A stretch of DNA of 64,000 nucleotides from Hymenochaete sp. R1 (lineage: Eukaryota > Basidiomycota > Agaricomycetes > Hymenochaetales > Hymenochaetaceae). Of the stretch, positions 11,092 through 22,820 are shown one piece after another. The translations under genes and the position numbers were made by a program. The stretch spans positions 49,566 to 113,565 of the forward strand of contig JAFREE010000081.1 of NCBI GenBank assembly GCA_019400425.1, written 5' to 3'. The notes beneath the pieces were generated by a model. That model ran no database searches. It was not told where the DNA came from and saw nothing but the letters and a program-made list of their open reading frames with translations. The stretch's first letter is position 1, and each line of letters starts with the position of its first letter.

Positions 11092-13045
11092 TTATTTTTT
11101 CTGTGCTGGATACATTGCGACAAAAGCGTTAAAATTATACGTCTCCGGGTTTGGATTAAAGACAAACCCGCGGGGACGAAAATCGATGACAACGCAACCA
11201 TTTCTCTCAAGGACAGCGCGCATCCCGCCATTTTCCACCAGGGGACAACATAGCATATTGATGCCAATTTCCACTTTCTGAACAGCGATCGCTGTGTTCG
11301 AGTTCCCTATACTTGGCTGCGAAGCACCAATGCTCCGTGCTAAGTCATGCTCTGAAGAAAGCGTCACAGCTGCAGGTTCTCGCGCAATAACGACCACCCA
11401 AAAAGCATCTTCTGTCTATATCAATATAGATAAATGCTGTCAAAGCCCTCAATCGTTCCCAGACTCACTAGCTGCCAATGCTCTGGTCTTCCTACTGTGT
11501 CTGACAGGGCTTCTCCATTTTTTGGGTGTGGTCTGGCCCACAAATATATTTCATCCTCATGGGGCGAATCAGTAGTGAATGGCCGATCAACTCTCCGCCC
11601 AGCTTTGAATGCACGGATGAAGTGAGTGCAAAGTCGAAGCCAAGCGGTATGGTCGAAACCGTCCACCCAGGCATGCGAGTTCGGTTGATCTCCTTTGATC
11701 TTTCCGATGTAATGCGACTCTCCAAAATCTTATGTAGAGAGTAAGCAGGTTTTCCTTCAACACTTTTGTACGCTTTACCGTTCCACGAGATGACCTGAAC
11801 GATGTCTACATCATCACGCATGGCGATGATCTGCTGCCACCTTCGAACAAGCAGCCAATCATCACCCCTATAAATCCACTGTAAGATCTGTTAAGGACAT
11901 GTGAGACGTTCAGGGATTTGAAGGCACGTTTTTATTCCAAGATTCTTTGCCGTAATGCTAAAAAAATGATGTTTGATGCTTGTAAGACTATATGTAGGCG
12001 CAACCTACAGTGAAAAACCATGGGGAAACAGACGCCATATAACACTTCTTTCCTTTCAAGGACCGGTGGCACCTCCGGTATTCATCATCAGAATTGAGCG
12101 ATGGACATTTTATTTCTTCAGATGGGGAGTTTATCGTAAGGTGTGTCGGCCAACAGCCGTTCCACTACAAAAACCCGTCAGTATGAAACTCTTAACAGGA
12201 TAGAGTAACATAACGTTGAAGGCCCCATCTACACAGTGCAATGCACTGAGTCGTCTCGGATCGATGAAAAAACTTGGAACGAAGTACACCTATGGGACAT
12301 TTATGCGCTTGGCGTTGCTTTACCAAAGAATAGTATACACCTACTGGGCATACCTCTTCCATCCTGGCCTTTACATGGGACCACGCGCTGCCTATATCCG
12401 GAAAGCCAAACAACGAACTTTCTCCTGCAAATGTGGATACGAGTGCTTTGCCTTTGTAGTGAAGGTATGCGGGGGAAAGAGCCACTTCAGACATCGTTGC
12501 TAATAACGGACGAACGTCTTCTTTCTTAGACGCTGCAAAGGAACTATAGAAACCGATCAATTCTAAGAGGTGGGGAGTGAGATATCGAGCACGAACGACA
12601 TGTCAAAGCTCATGAAGAGTCTGAAACTCCCTTCATAGCCACGAGCTGCATCGAAACAGTTTTTGACTTGTCTGAGTTGCCAGTCTTCCTTCCCAATATT
12701 CAAGGCGAATGCATCACTACACGCACCAGTTAGCAACTACGAATCCTTCTATGACAGCTGAAAACTACTCACAGTCCAGCATCGTTTGCAAGATGAATGT
12801 CTTCTAGCCAACCCTCCTTGGTGTAAGACTATCATGATGCCGAAGTGAGTGAGCCTATTTTCGCTTTTTGACAGGTTTGTGGTACCTACATAAGTGTTTC
12901 CGACCATCAAACTGGTTCGGAAAGTCTGGCATTGAGCCACTGGGTTCGAGATCCATAGATCCCGAACAACTCACTGTGCGACAACCAGCTTTGGCTCACG
13001 GATTGATCGGTTGATTATGGATTCTCCTTTGAAAATTGTGCTCAT
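11092..13045 (-). CDS. GH71 alpha-1,3-glucanase (mutanase), apparently without signal peptide
   Basis: The enzyme belongs to glycoside hydrolase family 71, which cleaves alpha-1,3-glucan, a polymer of fungal walls. Manual splicing of about nine short exons gives the order: KLVVAHLMVGNTY, EGWLEDIHLANDAGLDAFAL, NIGKEDWQLRQVKNCFDAA, FRLFMSFDM, PAYLHYKGKALVSTFAGE, VYFVPSFFIDPRRL, IVQVISWNDFGESHYIGKIK, YLWARPHP and a C-terminal beta domain ending FNPNPETYNFNAFVA, with TAA at 11092-11094. These match the family along its whole length. The most upstream consistent ATG (13045) gives a polar N-terminus (MSTIFKGESIINRSIREPK) with no signal peptide, so the enzyme may be intracellular, as S. pombe Agn2 is, or an upstream exon has been missed. 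Roles in wall remodelling, sporulation or attack on other fungi are possible. Confidence 0.88.
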
Positions 13046-13264
13046 GATGACCGTCGGAAGCAAAGAGGCTATAGATGGACATCGGACAAAGCCAGCGTCA
13101 ATCAACTTGCATCTTCATCCCCACTACCTTCAAAATCAAAATTACACTTCGCTCCCTATCCCCCCAACCAAGACAATCGAAATATAAAATGACGAGACGG
13201 AAATAACATCAACCACACATTATATACAAATAAAATTACTTTGCTCGGTCTATGGTACTATCGA

Positions 13265-14309
13265 TTAGGGATTATTCATTGAAAACCTCTGCCACTCCTC
13301 CTTATCGACCCCATAACCTTCTTCCTCGCCTGGAAATGATCTTTCTTTAACAGCGGAAATATAATCCAGCACACCAAGCCTTTGTGACTCCTTGACGTTC
13401 GCAAATCGTCTTACGAACTTTGCCTTGTGACCGTCCCAAGTGCCCATCATATCGTCCCAAACGAGGACTTGCCCGTCTGTGCCATTGCCCGCACCGATCC
13501 CTATCGTCGGTATTCTCAACTTCTGGGTTATATGTTCTCCTAATAATCTTGGCATGGCCTCGAGGACGATAGAGAAAGCACCTGCGCCTTCGAGAGCTTG
13601 AGCAGCGATCAATATGGAACGCGCGGAAGAAGCGTCTTTCCCTTGTACACGATATCCAGAGCTTGAAGTATGCCTTTGAGGTAGGAGGCCGACATGACCC
13701 ATAACTGGAATGCCCATCTTCGTCAGTCGCCGGACGGTCTCTACGATCTCTTCTCCTCCCTCCAACTTCACGCCTTCCACTCCACCTTCCCTCACCATCC
13801 TCACCGCATTTCTCATCGCCTCCTCTGGGCCTGTGTGATACGTTCCAAAAGGCATGTCAGCGATGAGGAATGGGTTCTTGCTTCCTCGCGTAACGGCACG
13901 GCAATGGTGAAGCATCTCGTCGAGCGTTAGACGGGTCGTTGAGTCGTAACCTAAGCAGACCTGCGCCAGAGAATCTCCAACGAGGGTTACATCAACACCA
14001 TATCTTTCGCAAGCGCGTCCAGTGGGATAGTCGTATGCCGTCAACATGGCGATCGGCGTCTTAGATGCTTTCATCTGGTGCAGCGTCTGGATCGTGACTT
14101 TCTTCCGCACTGAGTTTAGGTTCACTCAATACGAATTCTTGGAGCTTACAAATCGGCCACTTACGTTTTGGATTACCGTCTTTAACCTGTGATACCTCTT
14201 CTGGCCGGACACTCATAAACCTTCTCCCAAGTGCCATAGTCGTGTGCACGGCCTTATTCTGCTTGACGTGAAGTGTACCAGCTGCACATCGTGTTGCGCG
14301 CGGAAGCAT
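13265..14309 (-). CDS. ECM31: 3-methyl-2-oxobutanoate hydroxymethyltransferase (ketopantoate synthesis)
   Basis: The enzyme adds a hydroxymethyl group from methylenetetrahydrofolate to 2-oxoisovalerate, the first committed step of pantothenate and CoA synthesis. Two exons joined over a 55-base intron (14110-14164) give 329 residues. The N-terminal 35 residues are basic and hydroxylated (MLPRATRCAAGTLHV..., ALGRRFMSVRPE), fitting a mitochondrial targeting sequence. The PanB core is clear: MLTAYDYPTGRACE, VGDSLAQVCLGYDSTTRLTL, FLIADMPFGTYH, VKLEGGEE, MGHVGLLPQ, the active-site Glu region IVLEAMP and IGIGAGNGTDGQVLVWDDM. The fold is essentially complete compared with the bacterial enzyme of about 265 residues. 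A TATA-like TTTATATA on the minus strand at about 14350 lies some 40 bases upstream of the start. Confidence 0.95.
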
Positions 14310-15202
14310 CGTAACGACAGAGAGCTAACCTCTACCTTCCGGTGAGATCGATGGTATATAAATGCGAGACTTATTCCCGAGAGATGGTGGTGTCATCGTG
14401 AATTTTGCTCTTATGGTCGTGGCGAAGCAAGCGCGAGAGCGATTGTCTCGCATGACTCCAGGTCCGGTCCCTAAACCGGCAAGCACCGGTTGAGACGAAC
14501 CGGGACTGGGCCTCTCGATTGAGACTTTCACTTTCACCTGCTTCTGTTTCTTTTTGACTCAGTTTGGCCTTCTGTGCATTATATATTTCTCTACATGCAT
14601 ATGAGGTGACTTATTGTTGCAAGGTTTGCTATTGGGTTGAATGCGGTATCTCTGACTGATTCATATTTCATCTGAAACGTCGCAGGCCTCACTCACTATA
14701 GAACGTCGGCCGACTCTTGACTTTTTCTTGTGATTCGACCGCTGGAGCTGGTTCAGAATCTTGAGATAAAAGCGCATATGTTTACATCCACATTTGTCCT
14801 ATATCGGGTTAATCATCTTGATCGATAAGCGGTTCAAACACACGCATACAACCATCAGTAGTCCCCTTAGAAGATGTTTGGAAGACCCAAAGTAAAGCGT
14901 GACGTACGTAACCTCGAGCGATTGAGTTATAATGAAACTTTCACATTAACGCCTGTAATCGTCGGATGCATAAGAATTCAAGAAAGGCTGCCGTGAATTT
15001 CAGTGGAAGCTGGGATGCTGTAGATCATACTAAGAGATGATGTTGTCGGTCAAAGGAACACGTGACGGTCTAACTTCATCGACGAGTCGACGAGTCACCA
15101 CGACGGCGCATATAAACGGGATAGACTACAAGTTACCATCACCCCCTTGCCAGCTCAGCTGCCTTCTCCTTCAACGCTTCCCTCACGTTTTTAGTCTTGA
15201 GA
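14310..15202. other. divergent intergenic region, no gene recognised
   Basis: About 890 bases separate the 5' ends of the ketopantoate gene (minus strand) and the AsnRS gene (plus strand), so both promoters must lie here. Frames in it are short and without family features. A pyrimidine-rich CT stretch directly precedes the AsnRS start, which is common in fungal housekeeping promoters. Confidence 0.5.
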
Positions 15203-17341
15203 ATGTCCGAAACGTACATCGACGAAACAGCGGGCGATGATGAGTCTGGCTCCGGTACCCAGAACGCACCGTACAAATCTCTCGCATATGCTTTGTTTAA
15301 GCATGACGGCCCAGATACACGATTACTCATTAGAAAAGACGCTGAAACACCATACGACAAACCGACTGACTCGTCGCTGAAGAAGGCGAAGAAGGGTGCC
15401 GATGGATTGAGGAAGAAGGCAGCCAAAGCAGCTGAAATTGCAGAACGGGAGGCAAAAGAGCGTGAAGAAGCGGATAAGCGTCTGGAGGAAAGCAAGAAGA
15501 TTGTATTAGTCGAAGACGAAACACTACCAGCTTCTACAAAAGTACGTGGCCTTGCATATTGTTAAAAACCTGCGTTGCATTGAGATAGCGTTCAAGGCAA
15601 AGATCAATAAATTACAATCATTGCGATCGAAACGAGTGCGCGTCAACGGTTGGGTACATCGTCTGCGGCAGCAGAAAGGGTTAATTTTTATCGTTCTCCG
15701 CGATGGCACTGGGTACCTGCAAGCCGTTCTTTCTGGAAAGACAGTATGAGGCTTTGTGCTCTGACCTTGAATAAAGATTGATGACAGGAACAGAGCCAAA
15801 CATATGAAGCATTGACGCTGACACTGGAATCTAGTGTTGAGCTTACTGGGACGCTTCAGGAGGTACCAGAAGGCAAAACTGCCCCAGGTGGACATGAGCT
15901 TCTTGTGGACTTCTGGAGAGTACTAGGCTCAGCACCTGGTGGTGACGACGCGTTCACCAACAAAATCAATGAGGTATGTCTTTACATTTACGAGGAACCC
16001 AAACCAAGAAAACTTATCGATCGTAAAGAAATCCGATCCATCCATCCTCGCCGAGCTTAGACATTTCGTCATCCGTGGCGAGACGGCGTCGAGCGTACTT
16101 CGACTTCGAGCCCTGCTTCTAACTTCTTTCCGCGCGGCGCTCACCGAGCACAATCTTCTTGAGGTTAACCCTCCTTGCTTAGTCCAAACACAGGTCGAAG
16201 GAGGCGCCACACTTTTTGCCCTCAACTACTACGGACAAGAGGCGTTCCTTACGCAGAGCTCACAGTTGTATCTCGAGACATGTCTTCCATCTCTGGGAGA
16301 TGTATTTTGCGTACAAGAGAGTTTCAGAGCGGAGAATAGGTGAGTGTATGCACCTTTGCCGCACTACCGGCCGCTCACATAGATAACAGTCATACCCGTC
16401 GCCATTTGAGCGAATATACCCATCTTGAGGGCGAGCTTGCTTTCATCACATTTGATGACCTCATGTCGCACATCGAGACAGTTGTAAGTAACTCCCAACG
16501 ACGCATGATTATCCAGCGTGTTCAAACTCGTTCCCTAGATTTGCCTGACCGTCGATAAACTACTCGAGAATCCGGAGTCCGCGACTCTCATCAAACAACT
16601 CAATCCTTCCTTCAAATCCCCAGCGCGTCCTTTCAAGCGCATGTCCTATGTCGATGCTATTAAATGGCTCAACGAACATGGCATCCAACACGAGAAGGAA
16701 GACGCAGAAGGCAAGCCAGTCTTGGACGAGTCGGGTAACCCCATCATGGTAGATCACGCTATTGGGGACGACATCGCTGAAGCTGCCGAACGAAAGATGA
16801 CGGACATTCTTGGCGTACCGATGTTCTTGCATTCGTTCCCCGCCGAGCTGAAGGCGTTCTACATGAAGAAGATCCCATCAAAGGATGGCGAGACGGTGTT
16901 CACTGAGAGCTGCGATCTATTGATGCCTGGTGTTGGAGAAATAGTTGGTTAGTTTGGAGATTGATGGAGATTGAACTCTACTGATTTCATAATTGTTCAA
17001 GGTGGATCGATGAGAATTTCAGACAACGAAGAGCTTATCGCTGCGTATAAGAGGGAAGGCATTGATCCTGCTCCGTACTACTGGTTCACAGACCAAAGGA
17101 AATACGGGACTTGCGAGCATGGTGGTTATGGGTTAGGTGTGGAGGTATGAGCTATTCCGCCTCAAGGTTCCAGTTCAGTGGCTTACGGATTCAAACATCA
17201 TAGCGTTTCCTTGCCTGGTTGGCTGATAGATTTACAGTTCGGTAAGTGTCGTGTCCCGTACGAATTTCATGTCACTCACCCTGAACTTTTCTCAGGGAGT
17301 GTTGTCTGTATCCCCGTTGGCCAGGCCGCGCTACGCCTTAA
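15203..17341 (+). CDS. DED81: asparaginyl-tRNA synthetase, cytosolic
   Basis: This class IIb synthetase charges tRNA-Asn in the cytosol. The protein starts [14 protein letters not shown] and carries the N-terminal extension of eukaryotic AsnRS with a charged coiled-coil region (about residues 55-95, Lys/Glu/Ala-rich), followed by [15 protein letters not shown]. The OB-fold anticodon-binding domain follows ([33 protein letters not shown]). The catalytic domain has motif 2 in [20 protein letters not shown], which is restored by splicing at about 16339-16388, and motif 3 in GYGLGVERFLAWL. The C-terminus reads [15 protein letters not shown] and ends at TAA 17339-17341 after a short terminal exon. 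About eight exons are separated by introns of roughly 45-60 bases. The presence of all class II motifs and the [13 protein letters not shown] context separates it from AspRS and LysRS. Confidence 0.95.
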
Positions 17342-17575
17342 TCTTACAGTAATTTACGTTCCCTATAAACGAAGAGTTGGTCATTACTTGTACCTAGAAA
17401 CGTGAGTGTATTGCCCTGTATGCTTTCATAAAATATTCCTGGTATACAAGAAAAGCCAAACATAAGAGTGCCAGTGTAGATGCTGATAAGCTAAGATCCA
17501 AATTACAACGGGAAGACGGACAAGACATCACAGAACCCAAAATATGTAAAGAAACATCGGTTCTTGACATTACCA

Positions 17576-18587
17576 TCATCGACCACCTTTGATAAGATTC
17601 GCCCCTGTCAATTCATCTCGCGCCCTACCATCTCCGTCGCCATCAATACTGCTTTCTATCGTTTGAGATCCAGCACCGTCAGTGGTTGTAGAATCTGTCG
17701 TGGAAATTGAAGTCTTCTCGAATATGGGCTCATCCCCACATCCACAATCATACGTGTCATCGAGATGAGCACAGTCGAATTCGTCCTTCCCGAGGCGGAG
17801 GTTCACTTGATTATGGACATGGCAGAGCCAAAGTGCTGCTGCTCGCCTTGACGAAGTCTGGAGGGACACTTCGTCAGCCCTTCGCGTTCGTAGCTTGAAA
17901 CGGAGAAGGAAGAGAGCACCTGAGGGGGGAACTTATGTAATAGTAACTGAAACTCCTCTGCACATTCTCCGCACGGGTATAGACGTGCTTGAAGATGGAA
18001 ATAGGAATCAAGAGCTGTTCTTTCATCTTCTGTGGGTTCCTAGACGAATGTCTGTTAGATCCGTTAACACACTCTCGTCCTTTAAAAGCACATACTTCTG
18101 GGAAACGTAGTGTCATTGTGTGCCTGCAAAATTAAAGTTAGGTGCTGCATCCAACGGCAAAAGATGGATAGCGTACATTAGCTTCCATGTTGCCCGACCA
18201 AGAGCCTGTCTGCGTTTGTGCTCATCAATTTGGTGCAAGTTTATGAGACAGAAGCAGGTCAACCCACTTAGCAGTTTCGTTGCCCAGTTTACTCATTATC
18301 ACATCCCCATGTAAGGGGAGTTCTTGAGACCCTCCTGCATCAGCAACGCCGTCTGCCACGAGTCCAGCCTCAATCCTGGACTCAGGCTTTTCTTTCGGTG
18401 GAGGTGGCCGAACGGGTGGTCGAGGTGGAGCATAGTCTTGTTGTACTCCGTCATCGTCAAAGAGTATCCCAGTGTAAGGGTCTATGTACGTCTTGCGAGT
18501 CGGCTCATGTAGAATAAGGAGCGAGCTGATGAGGACAAGCGCGAGAACGACAAGAATGAAAGTTCTGGTGAATCGTGCGGGTAGCAT
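17576..18587 (-). CDS. ERV2: Erv2-like FAD-dependent sulfhydryl oxidase
   Basis: The product is an Erv/ALR-family sulfhydryl oxidase that makes disulfides with FAD and oxygen. The N-terminal hydrophobic anchor directly after a basic start (MLPARFTRTFILVVLALVLI) and the absence of the mitochondrial CxxxC-type N-terminus point to the ER-anchored Erv2 type. After a proline-rich linker (PPRPPVRPPPP), the spliced core reads ALGRATWKLM, HTMTLRFPE, EPTEDERTALDSYFHLQARL, YPCGECAEEFQ and ALWLCHVHNQVNLRLGKDEF, followed by DCAHLD. The CGEC redox pair, the Trp/His FAD-binding residues (HVHNxVN) and the later Cys are all present. The C-terminal tail is Ser/Thr/Asp-rich with a further CGCG. An in-frame ATG at 18749 would add 54 residues; 18587 is preferred because it puts the membrane anchor at the N-terminus. 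Confidence 0.88.
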
Positions 18588-18940
18588 TGGTATAGGATAG
18601 AAAGCGAGGGGAGAATGTGTCTCAGTTCCGAAACGAGCGTCGTCAAGCAGGCGCGAAGGTTGCTCTTGGCACTGGCATTCGTCGGGATGGTGGTACCAGT
18701 GGTGGTTAGAGACAGAGAAGTCAGAGCCGCGTCTCGACAAAGACTGCAAGTTGCTTCAGAGGAACAGGGCCAAGCGAAATGTCATAGATGATAAGGTTGT
18801 TCTGCATCAACTAAAGCCCAGACCGGCTGTTTGATGATGGAGAAACGAGAAAATAGCAAGAGAACGCAAGAAAAAGAAATATCAACATACGGATCCAGCA
18901 TTGGCACATAAACCACACATCCTCATATTTTGACTATTTC

Positions 18941-20052
18941 TTAATCTAAGTTACATCCGTAAATTGCGTTGGCTACCCTTCTCCAATTGCTTTTGTTAAT
19001 CGCGAAGGCTTCAGCATACTCAACTTCAAGATGGTGCAATCTCTTGCCAACAATGACCAAACTATGAAGAGGGTTTCCGAACATACTTGGATCCTCCTTT
19101 GCAAGCTCACCAAGTGTTCCGCACACTATGCGCTGCTCGCCGTCCATTTGCGCACCAACCTTAGACATAGCGATGGCAAGTGTATTATCTGCAGACAGAA
19201 CGCCAGCTTTCCTGGATCCCTCTACTTCCAGTAGCTGGGAGACGGAAGTAGGTATGGACATATAACGAGGAGGCTCGTAAATTTTCCTTCCTCTGAAAGG
19301 ATAAAAACGATTGTGAATCAGCATTCGGATTCACACATTTGTACAACTCACTTGATTAGATTTTCCTCAGTCTGTTCCTTGACTTTGATATCAAGAAGCA
19401 CCAGTGTATGCATCCCCAAATCTACATTCTCTTTGATACGATCGTAGAAGCTGTCTGGTTTCCAAGTCTCTGTGAAAAAGACGAGAGAAACTGCTTGGCC
19501 AAAATTATAAAGCTGAAGTCCACATGCCCCGATCGCGTTCATTATCGATGCATTATGGATGACTCGCGTTGGGATACCCAGAGACCGGGCTCTGAGGAGC
19601 ATGTCGCTATGAGTAGTTGCACTGTATGTGGTATGTGAATATCGATTATTGAATCCAAGCAAAATAAGAAGCTCACCCAAACGGGTCCCCGACAACTAAC
19701 AAGGACACGTCCTCCTCATCTGCATTTTTTAGTATTTCGTCGCTCTCCAACTCAACCATCTCCCTGTCAGCCACAATGACGGGTCGCCCATAAAATTCTT
19801 CCTTGGATTAAAGGATGTCAACTTTGCACGGCATGTTTCATAGCAAACTCACGAGCTTCTCTTTCGGTATCATCAATATGCTTGTGTATGCTTCAAGGTA
19901 CACTCGCGAGGATGCTCTCACAACCTGTAAAATTAACCTAAGGCGATAAGTGAAACCTCCCGTCAATTACATTGTATTTTTTTACTCACCTCTAGTCCGC
20001 GCACTGAGATATCCTTCTCGTCACATAGTCCTAATCCAATCAAATACAACAT
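18941..20052 (-). CDS. DPH5: diphthine methyl ester synthase (Dph5)
   Basis: Dph5 is the SAM-dependent methyltransferase that builds diphthine on the modified His of elongation factor 2. The start at 20052 gives [20 protein letters not shown], the conserved Dph5 N-terminus. Later exons encode the family core: [95 protein letters not shown] and [20 protein letters not shown]. Stop TAA is at 18941-18943. The GDPFGATTHSD nucleotide-binding loop is split by an intron at about 19679. The gene has several introns of about 50-70 bases. It is divergently paired with HSP10, whose start is only 219 bases away. Confidence 0.95.
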
Positions 20053-20271
20053 GATGGTTGGGTGCAATTTGTTTAGGGTGCGAGTCAACTGTCCTGTCGC
20101 CGAGCCGTCGGTCGAAAACTGGGCTAAGCGAAACTACGTCGATCGCGGCGATCATTCTGACCCTTTTTCTTCTCCGGCCACGTCCTGATTTTTCTTTTCC
20201 AGAGCTTTCTCTCCCTCGTCGCACATCCTACTTCTCACTGCACATTCTCATTGTCTCTCCGCATTGTTCAA
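20053..20271. promoter_or_regulatory. bidirectional promoter between DPH5 and HSP10
   Basis: The 219 bases between the two divergent start codons must contain both promoters. The HSP10-proximal half is rich in C and T (CTTTTTCTTCTCCGG, TTCTCTCCC), as in fungal housekeeping promoters. No TATA box was seen on either strand. No perfect heat-shock element array was recognised. Confidence 0.6.
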
Positions 20272-20595
20272 ATGGCTGCTCAAACTACTTTCAAATCGAT
20301 CAAGTCGGTAATTCCCCTCTTCGATCGCATCCTTGTCCAGAGGTTCAAACCGGAGGCGAAGACCGCGACTGGCATCTTCTTGCCCTCCAGCTCGACGAAC
20401 AGTCCTCTGCCTGAGGCTACCGTCATCGCTGTCGGCCCAGGTGCACCCGACAAGGAAGGAAAGGTCGTAGCGCCTTCCGTAAAAGCTGGCGATCGGGTGT
20501 TGCTCCCTGGCTGGGGCGGCAACTCATTCAAAGTCGGCGAGGACGAATTCCATCTCTTCCGTGACTCCGAAATTCTGGCCAAAATCCAGGAATAA
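20272..20595 (+). CDS. HSP10: 10 kDa chaperonin (Hsp10), mitochondrial
   Basis: Hsp10 is the co-chaperonin that caps the mitochondrial Hsp60 ring. It is a single-exon gene of 107 residues starting MAAQTTFKSIKSVIPLFDRI. The classic motifs are all present: PLFDRILVQR, the mobile loop TATGIFLPSS, ATVIAVGPGAPDKEG, VKAGDRVLLPGWGGN and the C-terminal FRDSEILAKI. Length matches fungal Hsp10 (about 103-110). The amphipathic N-terminus acts as an uncleaved mitochondrial signal in this family. Being intronless is unusual among its neighbours in this window. Confidence 0.97.
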   Translation: MAAQTTFKSIKSVIPLFDRILVQRFKPEAKTATGIFLPSSSTNSPLPEATVIAVGPGAPDKEGKVVAPSVKAGDRVLLPGWGGNSFKVGEDEFHLFRDSEILAKIQE

Positions 20596-21605
20596 ACGTG
20601 CGCTCGTTCTTCCATCTATATAGCAATAACGACTCAAGGTTATCAAAGGTGACCGTGTCAATTTTTGAACGCGGTTTTTTCTGGGTGGAAGTGGAGCTGT
20701 GGTGGTGGACTTAAAGAAGATTCGTTTGTCCCCCTTCCCTTTTGTTTTCTTCCATACACTTTGGGTCTGGTCGCACATTTTTCCTCGCATAATCATTTCA
20801 ACTCGACGATTCCTACATGTTCTGCACGCTATGTTGCCTCATTGCTTAATGTCCAAGCTAATCAAATCCCAACTTATTCAAAAGCTTTTCTACGCATTGG
20901 TCATACTTTCCTTTTCGATCAAGAGGAGTAACTACCTCATTTTTGAGAACCATGCTCGCTCGTCATATGTCTCCAACATGGATAGGAACGTGACATTTTG
21001 AAACACGGGCAGTACAATCGTTGTGCCAGCTTCCAAAAAAATTGCGAGAGCCTTTTATCCTAAATTGCATTTGTTGCGTGAGTGTCTCGGTCAGAGGGGA
21101 CAAAGGGTAGATTTGAGAACGTCTATTATATCCGTACCACTTTTCGGCATCTCTACTCTTGATGACGCAGCGACTTCTCAAAGAGTGAAGGAGTATCGGG
21201 CCACACTAGTACAAAATGTAATGGGCCTGGTCCAAGTTTACAAGGAAAAAACACTTCCTCAGCGGTGGTCCTCCGGTAAGCCTCATCATCCTTGGTACTT
21301 GGCTACTATTAACATTTTTTCTCTTCAGAGCTTTGCTTTTGTCAAGTAGGCCCTGATGCACTTTGCGTGTGGTTGTGGTTAGAACGCTGTGAAAGGTCTA
21401 GTTCATGTTCGGATTCGTGTGCCTATCGGGACATTCAAAGAGTTAGGTCCAGGTGGCAAAAAAAACCCCCATGGACAGTGGCTGCTTTAGCGCAGGTTAA
21501 ATAGCAGCTGCGCAATGCTTCCTCTTTCCTTCTCCACCTATCATCGTTCGCTCCGTATCATCAGCCTGAGCGCATTCAAGACTTATATCGTCTCCATTAT
21601 CAGCA
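20596..21605. other. no gene recognised
   Basis: About 1 kb between HSP10 and the next candidate gene. The first part is T-rich 3' flanking sequence. The frames seen are short, without domains or consistent splice signals. Confidence 0.45.
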
Positions 21606-22820
21606 ATGAAGAGAGATTGGTGTGTTTTCCTCTTCCGAAAGCGATCCGAAGTACTCATTCTGCATAGGTACAATGCCTCTTTTTCAGATGAAGAGCTTAT
21701 GAATGAGTCACTCACGACCCTGTTAACACCAGAAGATGTAGACAGTAACTTCAGTAAGACAACATGTCTCATTCGTGATGTTTCCCATCGGTGACGAAGG
21801 TTACTCCTTTTAGATCACGACGCCCCTACGAGACGTGTTCGTCGCGGTAATGCTCCACCAGAACGATCCGCTGTTGTCTCGAATATAAAGTCAACGATGG
21901 ACTCCGACCTTCAGAAACACGGGATTGTTCGTAGCCTCAAAGTTGAATCACATTCATCGTCTACAATTTCTGTCATGTCCTCCCGAACCCTCGACCAATC
22001 AAGCGGAAACAGTAAAATGTTAGACGTTTCAGGACTTGAAAACCAACTCTCTTGTGGTGGTCAATTCTCACAGGGAGATACCATAACTCCCCAGAAGGAG
22101 GAAATTCAAGCTTTAACTCACCCGTCATTCAGAATATCTATGAGGGCTCAATCGCAAGTCATTGGTCCACACCGATTTCCGATTGGCTACACTGCCGATA
22201 ACGTGCCAAAATGTGACAGCATAAATGTGCACTCGACAGTCGCTCGCGATAGTTTAGGTCTTCCGGGCGCGAGCACTTCCTCGTTTCAAGTTTATAATGA
22301 GCAGGATCGCGCTGTTCCGTTTACCAATGGCTTGGATTTAACACAGATGTTCAGGCCGGAAAGTTCAGGCCGCAGTCAAAATAACTCTTTCGATGTTCCT
22401 ACCAATTTACAATCCATCGAATATCTTCCCTGGCCACCAGCTTATTCGAGAGCGACATCTGAAGTCTCGTCGCTCGTGAACCTTTATACTTCAATTGTCC
22501 GCCATCCCCTCCGCACATTCATAGAGCTCTGCCTGGTCGACTACGATAAGTGGGTCAACCTTGCGATTGCCCAAGTCTCCCAACAAAATGCGATGGCTTT
22601 ACAAGGCGTTTCTTTCAACCTCGATCCACAAGCACAGACATTTGCGCAGCGAATTGCCATCTCTCGTCACAATGGACATTGGATAGCCGTCCTCACTATC
22701 GAAGCTCAGAGGGAATTACCATGGGTGAACTTCGTCAATCTTATTAGGCATCTTCTTGAACAAGGCCTCATCTTGTCGTACAATGACGGGGGTCGTACGT
22801 TATCAAGTTCCACTGAGTAG
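21606..22820 (+). CDS. unrecognised protein, Ser-rich N-terminal half and folded C-terminal part
   Basis: No family was recognised. A first exon from ATG 21606 (or from the Met at 21699) ends in LTPEDVDSNF. A 60-base intron with a gtaaga donor and a pyrimidine-rich tttag acceptor (21754-21813) joins it in frame to NHDAPTRRVRRGNAPPERSA and a long exon, giving about 384 residues. The N-terminal 200 residues are rich in Ser, Gln and Asn and look disordered. The C-terminal 120 residues look folded, with aromatic and aliphatic patterning (IEYLPWPPAYSRA, PLRTFIELCLVDYDKWVNLA, LPWVNFVNLIRHLLEQGLIL). Gene neighbours give no hint of function. A fungal-specific regulator is possible but unproved. The single long frame and good splice join support a real gene. 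Confidence 0.55.

Noticed and set aside
14325..14537. 70-codon minus-strand frame upstream of the ketopantoate gene
   Set aside because: It lies in the promoter region, overlaps the TATA-like element, and shows no family features.
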